64,000 bases of DNA from Cyclina sinensis (GCA_012932295.1 JAAONU010000016.1:19931530-19995529); one strand, 5' to 3'. Positions 24,347 through 37,266 are shown, counted from the first letter of the stretch. Program-made: numbers and translations. Notes: a model not told the origin generated them from the sequence alone.

Positions 24347-24500
24347 GTTTGTTTGTTTTTTAGTGGAAGATGGGAATTTATTTCATCTCGTTAACACCAT
24401 ATGTTGATATTTTCACTCGTGGCTGCGCCACTCGTGAAAATATCACATATGGTGTTCACTCGATGAAATAAATTTTCATCTTCCACAAAAACAAACAAAT
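24347..24500. repeat. Long imperfect palindrome (foldback) with 5-nt loop
   Basis: Two arms of about 75 bp face each other across CTGCG (24423-24427). The left arm runs from GTTTGTTTG...GTGGAAGATGGGAATTTATTTCATC to TCACTCGTGG. The right arm runs CCACTCGTGAAAATATC...GATGAAATAAATTTTCATCTTCCAC...CAAACAAA. A few mismatches and one bulge are present. It is a MITE-like foldback or a strong RNA hairpin if transcribed. Confidence 0.85.
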
Positions 24501-25005
24501 ATCCTCTATATAATGAGTATTTTATCTAATTTGTTAGATGCATCATAGATATAAAATCATGCTTTTAACATAGCGAACGAAAAGATGACAAAAAATCCGA
24601 AAACAAAATTAGGGACAAATATGAGATAAATTATTTTATCTTCGCATGGACGTCACTTTTAAGTTGGTAAAAAGAGGTAGGAAATTTCAGATTGATGCAA
24701 GTGTACGATGCCTAGCATACAGCTGTTACTGCCAACAATAACGTTGTATGCAGTTATATACTTATTCTCATTTTTTGGGGCCATAAGTCCAAATTTTGCC
24801 ACTGAAAAAATATGTAAAGTATTGAATGATTGTTCTCAGGGTTTCTGCATTTTGTTGTTTTTTTTCTCTGGAAAATTTTTAATTAGTACTTTGTGATACC
24901 ACTTAATAGAATAAATATTTTTAAAATATTATTGAACTGAATTTCGTTTTTGAAAAAAGAATACATGGAGAAGTATGCAAGAAATAACATTATTTACTTA
25001 CAAAA

Positions 25006-25044
25006 CAACAACAACAACAACAACAACAAAATAACAACAAAACA
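25006..25044 (+). repeat. CAA/AAC trinucleotide microsatellite
   Basis: Eight or so CAA units followed by imperfect repeats. Confidence 0.85.
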
Positions 25045-25810
25045 CCTGTTGCTTTTTTCAAACCGAATTTCATGCTGTGAAATGAATTTGTTCATTCTAT
25101 ATAAGATAAATTTGAACAAGTATATGTTTTAAAAAATCAAGACAATCGCATTATTAGTATAATATGATGTCGGCAAAGAAACGACCAGTGTATTGATTAC
25201 ATTGGATGATATAACTGAATTTATTTTGCATTTTAATAACTTGAGTATATTGAAAAACGATCGAATATGCATAATAAGAAGGTAGTGTAGATTTTTCATT
25301 TTGCTTTTTATCATATTATCTTGAAAACGAAAGTCAGCCCGAAGCTGGAGATAAAGTTTGTTTCGAAGGAATAACTTGAATTGAATTACACTTACATAGA
25401 TCATTGACCAAAATTGAATAAAACTTACATTGAACTTTGACTAAAATTGAATTAAACTTACATTGAACTTTGACTGATTATTTCATATAGAAGTATTTTT
25501 TCTTAGTAAACAGGTTTTCTGTTGTCCGTGTTTATCTGAGGTGGCAAAATTGGCAAATGACCCAAATACATATTCGTTTACTAACAAAAATTGTTTTACT
25601 TACTGCTAGAAATCGATAGTGTGGCATTTTCCCCAATGGAAAGTACATAACGATATAATAATTTGGCATGAATCACATGTCATCTAGCACATATGAAAAG
25701 AATCTATGAATTGTACAGGCAACATACATATTTCAGTGCATTCAGTGTAGAAATACTTCGAAATCAACTACCGATTAGCAAGACGAATTTAATAAAAGAA
25801 GACTTCGTTT
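25045..25810. other. Intergenic, no gene recognised
   Basis: AT-rich. A 35-bp stretch around TTGACTAAAATTGAATTAAACTTACATTGAACT is repeated imperfectly at 25405-25470. Confidence 0.4.
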
Positions 25811-27185
25811 TTGTGTCGCCCTTTCGAAGAAAAGGCGATACATAGGGATCGCTTTGTCCGTCGGTCCGTCACGGAAACTTAATGTTGGCTATAACTTTGC
25901 CATTTCTACACATTATCTTATCAAACTTTCAAATTGTATTGCTTATGACAACAGGGTCGGTTTGATGCCAAAATTTCTAGGTCAAGGTCACATTTGACAG
26001 AGTTATGCCCCTTTTTATACATGGATTTGTCATGAAAACTTAACGTTGGGAATAACTTTGCCATTTCTGAACATTTCAACATCAAACTTTTAAATTATAT
26101 TGCTTACGACAACAGGGTCATGATGATGCCAAAATGTGTAGGTCAAGGTCACAATTGAGTTATGCCCTTTTTTGTACTTGGATTTTGTCATGAAAACTTA
26201 ACATTGGCTATAACTATGCCATTTCTTAATGTTTCTTTATCAAACTTTCCAGTTGTAATGCTTACAATTGTATCACTTAAGACAACACCATTTCTCAAGG
26301 GCAGATAACCCTCAAATTTATTTTTGCAATGTTATGCGCCTTTTTCAAGTTAAAATTTCTTTGTTAACCTTTTTATTTATGTCCATGTCTCAAAAAGTGT
26401 CAAGGATATTCCATTCAAACTTGGAATACTTGATCACCAGCAAGACCCCTGCAAAGATTGTTGGTACCCATGTCCCTGGGGTCACAGTTAGCCCCACCCC
26501 CAGGGGTCACTTGATTGTGCTTATACTTATATATAGGTAAAAAACTTCTTAAGCCTAGAAATAAAATATCAACTGACTTGAGATTGGTAAGAACTCCCCC
26601 CCCCACCGTCCCCTCTGCATGGGGCCCCGCCTCCACCCCCTGGGCCCATTTTTTTTTAAATTTCAAAACAAAGGTACTTTACTCCCCATCCTACCTCAAA
26701 CCCCCCACCTCGGGCCCAATTTTTTTTTTTTGTAAATTCATAGGTACTTTACTCCCCATCCACCCTCAAACCCCCCCCCCCCCCAACCAGTCACACACCC
26801 CCCATTTTTTTACCCACCCTCCCCCCGTGCCTTTTTTTTAAAATTTTGATACATAGGTACTTGACTCCCCATCCACCCTCAACCCCCCCCCCCCCCCAAC
26901 CCCCCGGGCCCAATTTTTGTTTTTATAATACATAGGTACTTGACTCCCCATCTGATCACAAAACCAGACATCTTGTATGACTAGGTACTTGCCCTGCCCC
27001 AGTCATTTTTTTTCACTTGGGCCTCTTGTTTAACTTGGCTTATAATTAATTATCCAGCACTGAGAAAAGTGGAGCATGCTGTCTGTGGACAGGTATTGTT
27101 GTACTTTGACTAGCATGCTGTCTTTTCCAGCAGGCTCTTGTTTACCTTTTTAGTTATTCTAACAGAGTACCCAAGGGCGACACAA
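25811..27185. mobile_element. Inverted-repeat-bounded element with core repeats; mosaic of two families
   Basis: The ends are an exact 13-bp inverted repeat: TTGTGTCGCCCTT at 25811-25823 and its complement AAGGGCGACACAA at 27173-27185. Just inside the left end, GTGTCGCC...GGCGATAC can form a hairpin. The left part holds ~170-bp degenerate units ('CTATAACTTTGCCATTTCT...GGTCAAGGTCACA'). From about 26268 to 27095 the body switches to the family seen at 37.27-37.85 kb, including its right-end word GAAAAGTGGAGC (27064-27075). No transposase is present. Target-site duplication is not evident. Confidence 0.72.
26580..26985. repeat. Four ~90-100-bp units with poly-C and poly-T tracts
   Basis: Units read 'GGTACTTKACTCCCCATCCACCCTC', then a C run, then GGGCCCA, then a T run. 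They start near 26671, 26742, 26856 and 26934 with a diverged one before. The reading frame across it (PPPP-rich) is a by-product of the C runs. The homopolymers make this stretch prone to assembly error. Confidence 0.8.
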
Positions 27186-27359
27186 GTGTTCCACCGAACA
27201 CCCATCTAGTCTTTTATCAATATTTTCATTTTTCCCAAAGCTTGTTATTTTATATTTGAGGGTTTATAAAGCAAAGAAAACAAAAAATTACATAGTAAAT
27301 GCCAGAAATTCATGTTTCACCAGAAGAATAAATATTTCCTCATGAAGAAGTATAAGGTT

Positions 27360-28275
27360 CGGCCGCTTATGGCTGCATCACATTTCACTCCGATTAGGTT
27401 TACGATAAGGTACCGGTGTTTGAACGGGATGAAATTGCCAAATTTTCAAAGGTCTCCGGCTTCCGGCCGGTGACCCTCCCGTGTCAAGTCACCGGTGAGG
27501 AATCGTACGGGTCACCGGAGAGATTAAGCGCGGAGTTATTTCTTGCGGCATGAGGCACATCGTCAGCTCACCGTAGCAACCACGGTGAACAATCATTCGA
27601 TACCCGGCCGGATACCTATTGGTATCGGTTGCATGCCAGTGAATTTTTTTACAATTTTGGCGCCAAAATAATTCTCCGGTTTCCGAGCGGTGTCCAAGCG
27701 GTCACCGAAGGCGGCTCGGCAGACCACCGACCAGGACCTGGATTGACGCTATACGGTGCCTGGATGGTCTTATGTTGCCCGGATGGACACCGTAAGGATA
27801 GCGTAGGATGTATAAAAGAGACCTGACGGCAGCCATTCTATCATTCAAAGTTCTGCGTTTTCATACATGTGAAAGGTTTCTTAAACTTTTATCCGTACGA
27901 ATACCGTCCGATAGCCGACCGGATATTGCACGGCTTTTGCCCGTATACCATACAGACACCGTACGATGGTTGCAAAGCAGCAGGATATCGGACGGCAATT
28001 GGACACTTATCGTACGGTAGTCGGCCGATTACCTTAAGAATATCGGACGGTGTCCAGAAGGAAGATGCCAAAGGTTTTCACCAGGTGACAGGGCGAGTAC
28101 CCTTCGGAAACCCTCCGAATACCCACCGGACCACGCAGGATGTATGGCCACCCCCTTCTTCCCGGACAGGATTGACATTTCTTTCCGGTCTCAAATTTTC
28201 AACGGTGTCTCACCGATGCCTCTATCTAGGATGGTCCCCACTTGTAATGTGACGTAGGCGTTACAGGGTGGACAC
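27360..28275. other. GC- and CpG-rich island with recurring dyad words, no gene recognised
   Basis: This stretch is clearly richer in G+C and CpG than its surroundings. It is packed with related words such as CACCGG/CCGGTG, GTACGG/CCGTAC, CGGACGG/CCGTCCG, GGCCGG and ACCGGTG. Open frames exist (27629-27826 and 27869-28252) but show no domain or codon pattern. It could be a young GC-rich repeat, an unmethylated regulatory island or foreign DNA. Confidence 0.6.
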
Positions 28276-31200
28276 CATGAACTGAGGTACCAATTCTAAC
28301 AGTGTTACCTATCGATTTATCACCAATATACCTGTACCCGGCTACATTACCAAAATTTGTCTTTGTTATCAAGGAATTCTGGTATGCTATTTCAAGGGAA
28401 TGCTAACGGCAATGACCTTCAAAACGAGTGTGATCATTGCAATAATATACCGTATGGAAAGGCAGTAAATCGGTTATTGTAATGCTGTCATAAGTTCTTA
28501 GAATATATTATATTAAGTATTCGAGCGTTAAACAGCCTCGGAAAAGCCAATTATTTCAAGCGTAGTATCTCAAAATTAATTAGTACAAATATATGAAATC
28601 TATATTTTACTCTTAATAATCTACTTTTGATTAGGTAGAAGTATTTAAGCAAAAACGTCAAAGTGTAAATCACTTACCTTTAATGTAGAAAATGTCATTT
28701 TTATATACATTTTTACAGTAAAAACAAAGTGGCAATAACATAAGCATCAAACACTGACTGACTGACTTACTGACGCCGGCTTAATTCATTTTGCAGCTTT
28801 ATTATTATTATTTGCATCTCGCATTTCTACGTATGTTGTATGTATTTTTGTTACGACGATGAACTGTATATGTTCAAGTTGTATCGATAAAATTACTGTT
28901 CTGTTCTGTTCTGTTTATTTAGCATTAGGTACAATTACAGAAAGCTCTGATTAAAGAGGCTATTGAAAGCTTCAAATATATTGTTTATTTGTTAACACTA
29001 AGAAAAACAACAATAAAACAACAACAACAAAAACAAAAAATATCAGTATCACATAATCATCAAAGCTCACATGTTTTTATAGCAAACGGGATTAATTTTG
29101 TATGTTTTTGTCGTTTATTCAACGCCTGTATAAAAAACTAAAATTCACTTAACGTAATGGGATTATAATACTAATTGTGTATTTTAATACCGGTAAACCA
29201 TTCTTCAGCTATCTGTTATCTATTTTTGAAACTAAAGCAACATATACAACAAATTTGAAAGTATATTTTCCAGATGACACTCAAAGATGAAACAACTTTT
29301 GCAAAATTTTCTTATAATTGATATGTTCTAGGCAAATGTACAAAAATTAATGACTTGTTCATGAATGAAATCGTCTTTTGTGTTAGAATTAGTTCCTACA
29401 AAAAGCCGACCAGTGATATACAATACAACGAAAACAAAGAAGTATCTTCGTTTGGCTTAGCCATTCAATATGGGGACGCTACAATAGCTTTATGTACTTA
29501 ATGCAGATATTGCAGAGGTATACTGTAATTGTTTTCTTTGTGTGAAAAGAAAACCTACTAATGGTATTCATATAATTCTCATTTCTCTACTGTCGTTAAA
29601 TGTCCTCATTCTGTCACAGACATTTGGTCTAATCAGGTCTAAATGATTGATAGTAAGTCTCAGTTACCATTGTACTTACCGTGAAATCCATATATGATAT
29701 TTTGTAGCTTACTTTTATCAATAACCAGATTCATATTTGTTTTATCTGGATATTTAACACAAATTGACCATATCGTGACTTCAGTTTAATTGGCATGTTA
29801 TTTTTTTCTTATTCAGGATAAAAGAGCTGATTTTTACTTCTGTCATAATAATACTTAAACAGCATTGCTTGTTTGCGTTATAGCTGTACTTCTGACAATA
29901 CTTATCATTTTATTATTCAAATTAAAAAAAAAATGTTTTTTTAATTAGAATAAGTATCTTTCGCATTATTTATGACATAATTTTGCATCAACAGTCTTTT
30001 TCAGACCTCTCCACAGTGTTGGCTTTAATTGCTGGCGGCATCCATTCTTGCGTATCAAATTTTAGTTAATGATCTCATATTAAGCCTAAAATCATGAAAA
30101 CCAGTCTACAAAGACAGTTATGCGCATGCTCCGAATCAAAATACGAATTTATTTAAACGAAACCAAAATTTAACATCGGGTCAAAACGGCCCATGGTTAA
30201 AACGGCCCATTATGTACAGAACGTACAGAATAATTTTGTATTCCCTTAATTAAACACAAAAAAATACAATTATAGGGATGCATTTCTTATAATGTATGCT
30301 ACTTTTTAAAAACTACAAATTCTAAAATGCATTTTTTTCTGAGAAACTCATCAGCCTCTTGAACAAATTAATATATAGCTATGGTCATGAAAAAATGGTA
30401 AATATTTTTTACGAATTTCAGAGCATTTTTGAAAAGTCCATTTCCTCGATTTGGATCAAATTTACACCCTTTTAATATTTAGTCCAGCTTAACAGATACT
30501 ATCGCTGATTATTTTGTAAAGTATTTGGACTAAGAAAGGTGTAATAAAAGCTTGAAAGGGAAAACAAAACTTAATGAGCCTAAAAAAGCAGCAGCTTAAC
30601 ATGGGAGTTCTGGCTTCAACAACTACATGCATTGTTGTAAAAGAGGGGGGAGTAAAGCCTTATGGGCTTATAAGAAGATCCCCAAGATTCTACAATGTAT
30701 GAAATACATGAGGTTATCTTAATTGCCTAATAAGGTATTAACTATTAATAATAGTTAGGTTACTAGTTTTTATAATTATTTAAGTCACAGAACGTTTAAA
30801 AAATTCAAAATGATCTTGGAAACAAGTAGATTTATTCTTTCAGTGACGACAGCTGCTGACCTCTCTTTTGGCTTACTTTTTAAAGGAAGCTAAAGGAAGC
30901 AAAAGTGAGAAGTGATATTTTTATCTGACTTAAAACTGTCTGAAATCTGTGTACGCTGGAATATTTGAACTAAGAGAGTAGATCTTTAAATATTAAGTTT
31001 AACGACCTTTGGGGTAAAAAATTGACATAGATCTTTTCTTAAGACCAGATATTCTATTTTACATCTGTGTCGATCTCAGAATATCAATATAAACTGCACA
31101 TGGTAAAATCAGGTCAGATTGATATTTCGACTCACAGTGAAATAATTGTTTCTTTCTTCTGGATAAAACACGCTGTTTTGACTGCCTGATAAACAGTCTT

Positions 31201-31440
31201 AACTAGTTGTACTGTACAGCCAGAGACCATTTATTATTTTTTCTTAGATATTTAATAATGTGCTACGGTTTAGCTGATGTTACTGATAAATTATTGATGA
31301 AAACCCCACTAGTCTTAATACGGTTAGGCAAATTGCATTAATGTTTCTCATTCTTATATAGATTTTTTATTATTAAATGATGTACTAAGTCTATTGAAAA
31401 GACCATTGTCATGTGTCTATTACAGTCCAGATATATCTAA
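28276..31440. other. Gene-poor stretch with simple repeats
   Basis: It contains a CTGTT run (28900-28916), CAA-rich runs (29010-29040) and a 12-bp word AAAACGGCCCAT twice near 30183-30211. No gene was recognised. Confidence 0.4.
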
Positions 31441-31457
31441 TTTAGTTTTTATTGCAG

Positions 31458-31559
31458 TCAATATGAAATTATATCCACCAACAAATATACTTTGACGTCC
31501 ATGTCCTCTGTGAGCTTCAGCTTTCCCAGACCAGGACATTGATGGCGACATTCACTTGT
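31458..31559 (-). CDS. Orphan terminal exon of an unidentified gene (candidate)
   Basis: On the minus strand a strong acceptor (T-run then CCAG) at 31560 is followed by 33 codons, TSECRHQCPGLGKLKLTEDM..., and a TGA at 31460-31458. AATAAA follows five bases later (complement of 31448-31453). The mixed, Cys-containing composition looks like protein. The family is not recognised, and the partner exon has not been joined: the exon at 33.05 kb ends in phase 1, whereas this frame needs phase 0. Confidence 0.3.
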   Translation of the reverse strand, partial: TSECRHQCPGLGKLKLTEDMDVKVYLLVDIISY

Positions 31560-32111
31560 CTGGAAAAAAAAACATCGAAAAACGAGTGGTTTTTCATTAC
31601 AGAGTTGTAGTAGCCATCCTGCTTTCATAATGAAATCAACTAAATATGCCATCTTAGAAATTCTGAGATAAATAGTTTGGATTCTTTTATCAAATTAACT
31701 AAAAAAGAGTTATCATTCTTGTCTGTCTTGACGAAAAGCAGCCATGTTAATTGAAGCAATAAAAGATAATGTGCCTGGTGTTTGCCAGCCCTAATCACCT
31801 GTCAAAATCTAAATTTATCTAGATATTTGACTTATCGTTAATGATCTTAGACCTTAGAAGAGGAAACGAGAATGCTCAAAAATAAAATTCTTTTAATGCC
31901 AAATGCAAAATGATAACATTACATTGTACAGATCTGAGATGATATGGACCATGTCAAATCATGTATAAAAAGTGCAAAACTAAGTAATAATTTGAAAAGA
32001 AGGTTTCAGACAGGCTAGGAACCTAAATGTTTACTTGCATATTGATAATCCACCGAATTTGTAAATTTGAATTAAGTCAGACTTTCAGTTTTAAGTTTAA
32101 TTATTTTACCC

Positions 32112-32470
32112 ACACACACACACACACACAAAGTGTGACTTATTTGCTCACCTTAATGAAATAGTGTGTCGAGTGTAAGACCTGGTCGAAGGTCAAGGTC
32201 ACAGTCACCGGTTAATGGTAAATAATGTTGATTATAGACTTTGCCCGGACCATAACTCCTCCATGCATGGACTGATTTTAAAATACCTTGGCATATTTGT
32301 TTATCTTGATGAGACAATGTGTTGTTTGTAAGACCCAGGTCAATAACTTAAAAGTCAAGGTCACATTCACTAGCTAATGGTAAAAAATGTTTATTATAGA
32401 GCTTACTTCTCCATGCATGGGAGGATTTTAAAATACCTTGACATATTTGTTCACCTTGATGAGACGGTGA
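32112..32470. repeat. CA microsatellite followed by degenerate ~155-bp core repeats
   Basis: A CACACA run (32112-32130) leads into two units carrying 'GACCTGGTCGAAGGTCAAGGTCACAGTCACCGGTTAATGGTAAA' and 'CTCCATGCATGGACTGATTTTAAAATACCTTGGCATATTTGTT' variants. They belong to the AAGGTCAAGGTCA class of bivalve repeats. Confidence 0.75.
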
Positions 32471-33052
32471 CGTCCTTCAAAAAAAAAAAAAGATACACAG
32501 TCGTGTCAGGTGGGTTATCATATTTTAGTTATGTATTTAGATTTCTTATTGCAACATTGTTTTTGTTTTTTTTTCCGATTATATTGTAGGCGTAAATAAC
32601 TGCTTATCTTATCTTTTATTCAGAATGAATTTCTTGAAATTTAATATATGTATACCATATTTCCAAAGTTGTGGTGATGAAAAACGTGTAGGCTATTGTG
32701 AAAATAACTTAATCAAAGCCGTAAATCCAGTTTCTTGAAATTGTCTAGGAAAACCTGATCTACGGTAACAAATTAAATCTACTAGAGCCTGTAATTTCCC
32801 TTCTAGTAGTTAGTGAACCACTTCCAAGGTGAAGTTCATATGTGAGAGACTGATTTAACACCAAACACAGTATTGTGAAAATGTCATTTTATTTTAAATG
32901 ACGAAAGCAGAATTATTAAAATAACACAAATCAAATAATCAAGGCTCCACACATAGACCGCCATAAGCAACATGTGTTACATAAGTTACTCATGATGCGT
33001 ACCCACTCGAACCTCGGTGATGGCCTTCAGTGCGTCTTTGTTAAATACTCAC

Positions 33053-33125
33053 CTGTGACATTTTCAAGTACTAAAAACCCTTTTAGTGGAGAAGTATTCT
33101 TAGATATTTCTTCACTGGAATTCAT
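33053..33125 (-). CDS. Orphan internal exon of an unidentified gene (candidate)
   Basis: A 73-bp stretch sits between a good acceptor (CTGTTTCTTTCAG) and a consensus donor (ACAG|GTGAGT). It is open in one frame only: MNSSEEISKNTSPLKGFLVL.... It is phase 0 in and phase 1 out. The two strong splice sites around an open stretch are the main support. No family is recognised. Confidence 0.35.
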
Positions 33126-33456
33126 CTGAAAGAAACAGATCTGATAGTGCGAGATGATTTTTGTCATTGCAGAATGTGGTGCAAAATACTTCCCATAAGT
33201 GAGCTTGGTAAATGATTGATATTTCAATTCATTTTATTCTCAAAATGTTTGTTTGACACATTTGAACACGCCGCTCCAGAATTCAGGAAATTGCTTACTG
33301 ATTACTTGAATCAATAATGCGACATTTTCTTAAAAATAAAGATTGATGCGTATTACAAAGAGGTAATGGGTGAAATATTTTCACGTCAATTATATAATAT
33401 CATGTACAAACATGTCAAAATGTTTGATATTTGAATTGCATGCTTCTATGCAAAAA

Positions 33457-33479
33457 AACAACAACAACAACAACAACAG
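33457..33479 (+). repeat. CAA microsatellite
   Basis: Perfect run of ACAACAACAACAACAACAAC. Confidence 0.85.
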
Positions 33480-33815
33480 CCCCAAAAAAACAAAACAACG
33501 AAAACATATACTGAATGCGGCAATTTATCCTCAATAGAGGAATGGATAATTTTTTTCTTTCTTGTTAAAGGAAATTACAGCTGTTGTCTTATTTTGGTTA
33601 TTACTTCTTTTTTTATCTAAAATATCGTATATATTTTTTTCACAAGGAGGTGAACGAGACGTTTCATTTCTTTGAAAAAATGAAGGAATACTTTGATAAT
33701 TGGAAAAAATCATAGTTTCCATTGCTATAAAACACTCGTCTTCAAAGTTTCCTCCTTTCGAATTTAGAAGAACATTACGTTCAAACTGAGCAAATCTCGA
33801 AATATCATTTTGCAA

Positions 33816-36100
33816 ATCGCTTATTTAAAAAAAGAATAAAAATGAACTGGAACTTGAATCTTGTATTTCTCAAGTTTAAACTAAGTTTCACTCTTATGTA
33901 ATGATGCTTAGTCATAGAAATTCGAACAGCAAATGTCGTATCTCTTGCCATGAATAATGTGCCGTTTATTAATTTGAAGTAAAACAGTTCCTCTCTTGAA
34001 GCAATGCCGTTAAAAACCTTAGTACAATTATTTGCCTAATGACTTAAGCTAAAAAGCTGGGACGTTCTTTTTTCTTCATCGAATTTTGACGTTAAAGGCA
34101 CATTTTGCTGGTATGTTAAATTTCTGCTCACGTTGTAAACATTTTTGTAAGACAAGAAAAGGATAAACATTCAAAAGTATAATAAATGTTTACAAGAGAA
34201 GATAGATCTATCTTATGGCTTCATAACTCCACATGACCAATAAATCCTTGAGCTGTAATATAATTACACGTTCACAACTAAATGATGGCTACAGAAGGAT
34301 GGATATGAAGGCGATTTTACAAGGTTTCAGCCTAGTTTAGCTAAGCAATAATAGACAAACTATAATGCCATCTACGTACAAAATCTAGGAAAGCTAATAA
34401 ATATCTTATGAGCTTGATTGTTAATTAGACATTTGATAAATATTACAAATTGCAAAGGGATTGGTGGAATCAAATTGGTCAAGTCAAAATTAATTTTACA
34501 ATTGTTCTTAAGATAAATGAAAAATTTAACTGTCTAAGAAGTGAAATAAGTCCTGTTTTGACTTATGATTTACGTATTTTCTAAACATAGTTTATGAATT
34601 TATATATAGTCATTACATATACTTGAGCTTACTAAATTATTATCAAAGAAATCAAATGCAATACATGGAATTTCTATATTAAGATGATAAACACTTTTGT
34701 GTTTGACGGAATGTCTAAAGCAGATATTGTGAATTTAATCTATTTTCTCTGCATATACACGTATTATAATAATGCAACATGAAGTCTGTCGCTGTTTCAG
34801 TTTCAATGCACTTTTTATGTTCTACATATAAACAAAATGTAAGTATATCAATCAGTTCTCACAATCGAAACTTTAGGGATAATTTATATTCAGTTAAAAA
34901 TAAATTACTTCTGAAGATCTTATTTAAAATAAACAGAATATTGAAAAAATATTTAAACAAAATTAGTGCTTTTATAGATAAATTTACATTTTGTTTCTTA
35001 ATGTCTTTCTGCAATAATTCTCCACTCAAAGCGTATGTACATGTTGTTGTTAAGAATTAACCATTGTTGAGCTTGTTCAGCAAGTATGAAATACATTTAT
35101 AGCAATAAAGATATCTATTCAAACTGTACCTTTGTCACAAACCTATCATTGAAGTGTCTGAAATGCTAGAAACAAAAGGCAGGAAATTCAAAAAAAGATT
35201 TAAACACTTTGAAAATATAAAGGTTAAGCCAAATACACCTGGAAGCTACAGCATAATTTATCTTTTCATTTGTTACATCCAATATTCGAATGAACTTATA
35301 TTTATTTAGCGGATGCTTTTGATCTAATAGTTATTAGATTTCAGTTGTAAGAAAACCCATCGTTTATATAAATAATTTTTTAACAATTTAAATAAGACGT
35401 ATCTTTGTATTCACAAGTCTTTGCCGAAAAACAGCATTTTTTCCCAGGTGATTGGATCAGTTTTGGATCAGTTGTTTCTTCGTGTACCGTTTTCTCATTC
35501 ATAGTGATTAGTTCTTTGCTGTTATTTGCCCTATGTCCGCCACGAATATTCTATTTATCCAATATATATTCTCTATCTAAAACATTTGTGGTTTTGTATC
35601 ATTTTAAAAGCTTGTTCCTTAGCATTGACATATGTTTACTATGGGTTAAAATGAGACATAAAACAGCCATCTTATCGTTATTACATTTTCCTTTTTCACT
35701 TAAAAGTGTATCAATTAACATTTCATAATAGATGATAACCTTTCTTGTAGTGTCTTAGAACTTAAAAGACTTTGTATATAGGGAGATTCGTGTTTCTAAA
35801 AAGCCGATTAAAAATGCCCGTTTTATGTTTTTAAAATTTGTCGACGCACAGTTCAGCAAAATGAGCATATACATGTATGTACACAGAAATTTCAGTAGAA
35901 GATAGTTTCTTCTAGTGGTCTTTGAAGACAGGATAGTTTAAAATAATGGAAAGATACCTATTACACTACAGTATTTTATTTTCGTTTTGTTGACACAAAT
36001 GCGATGCGACATTGACCTTCCCTCTAGGTTAGGATATTGATAAAACATTGAATATCCACTAGCCAGCATATGATACGGAAAATTTCGTTAATGTCTTTCA
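33816..36100. other. Intergenic, no gene recognised
   Basis: AT-rich, with only random short frames on either strand. Confidence 0.4.
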
Positions 36101-37266
36101 ACTTGATATTGATTTTCATATTACGTAGTGCTGGGGATATCTAGAAAAAGAGCTTTTACAAGAGCTAAACTACCAGAAACACTCCTTAAGTTTTCATAGC
36201 TTTAAATAAGAGTTTAGTTTTACTAAGTCGCCAACCAAACCTTCACTAAAAAAAATCTGAAAACGTTGAAGAGAAGTTCAGAATGACCACTTTGTGTCTT
36301 GCTAGTAGAAGATCTACCTATATTTACCTATATAAATACACACGTATATAATTTATATGAAGACACGCGATGAAGAAATATTAAGATGGTTATGAAGTCT
36401 AAAAGATAAAATCAGTTTGCCAACTGACTAATACTGTCTTCCTTATTTTACAGAGCCATGACTGTTCAGAGCAATTCAGCTAATGTTACTGATGATATAT
36501 TAATAAGCAATTAGCCTTTATATGATATAGCAAATTCATTGACGTCATTTCTTCGATTGATCGATTTCTATAATAAAATCTGATTCTTTTTACTTCAAGC
36601 GTAGTAGCTTTATAAACTTCGCACTTTCGCATGATCGCCAGCAGGTTCTATATGCTTACTGACAAAAGGAAATGTTGTACAAAAGTACGGACTGCATCAC
36701 TGACAAATCATCTGCTTTTGGCTCCCTCTACATTGTCCAAGTATTTCCAGCAAGTTCTTCACCTGTTTTGAATAAAGAGGACAACAAAGTTTAGAAGAAA
36801 GTGGTGTACCGACTCAGCTTGAAGCAACAAAAAGACTTTCTAGTTAAATGGTCACCTGGGTCATATTTGCTCTCACTGTTAAATTATATGTTTTATTATG
36901 CCATGCCAATTGATCACCAGTCAAAACCGCTCAGAAGCTGGAATGTCTATTTATACACATCAGTTACTACTTAAAGTTTTAAACATTTCTGTTTTACAAT
37001 ATTTGGTCATACCAATAACAAAAAGCGTCATAGACATTGAGGGTATCCACTTTTCTAATTTTAAAAAAAATACACCATCAACGGGTACTTATAAGAATCG
37101 TACATTGTTCCCATGATATCTGGTTTTGAACATGTGCATATGAAATTTTAAATTACTACCTTAAAGATTATTCACTTTAAAAGACACTTAAAATCCAGGT
37201 CCATATTGGTTCTAACACAGAAATCTCAAAGTGATGCACAATGATAAAAAAGTAACTTTATTTTTA

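Noticed and set aside
26515..26841. Proline-rich 108-codon frame
   Set aside because: It is produced by C homopolymers in a repeat, with no homologous motif.
27869..28252. 127-codon frame in the GC-rich island
   Set aside because: Overlapping frames on both strands are open because GC-rich sequence has few stops; no domain or splice support.
33531..33815. 94-codon minus-strand frame of mixed composition
   Set aside because: No splice borders or recognised motif; could be chance in AT-rich DNA, though it lies near the orphan exon at 33.05 kb.
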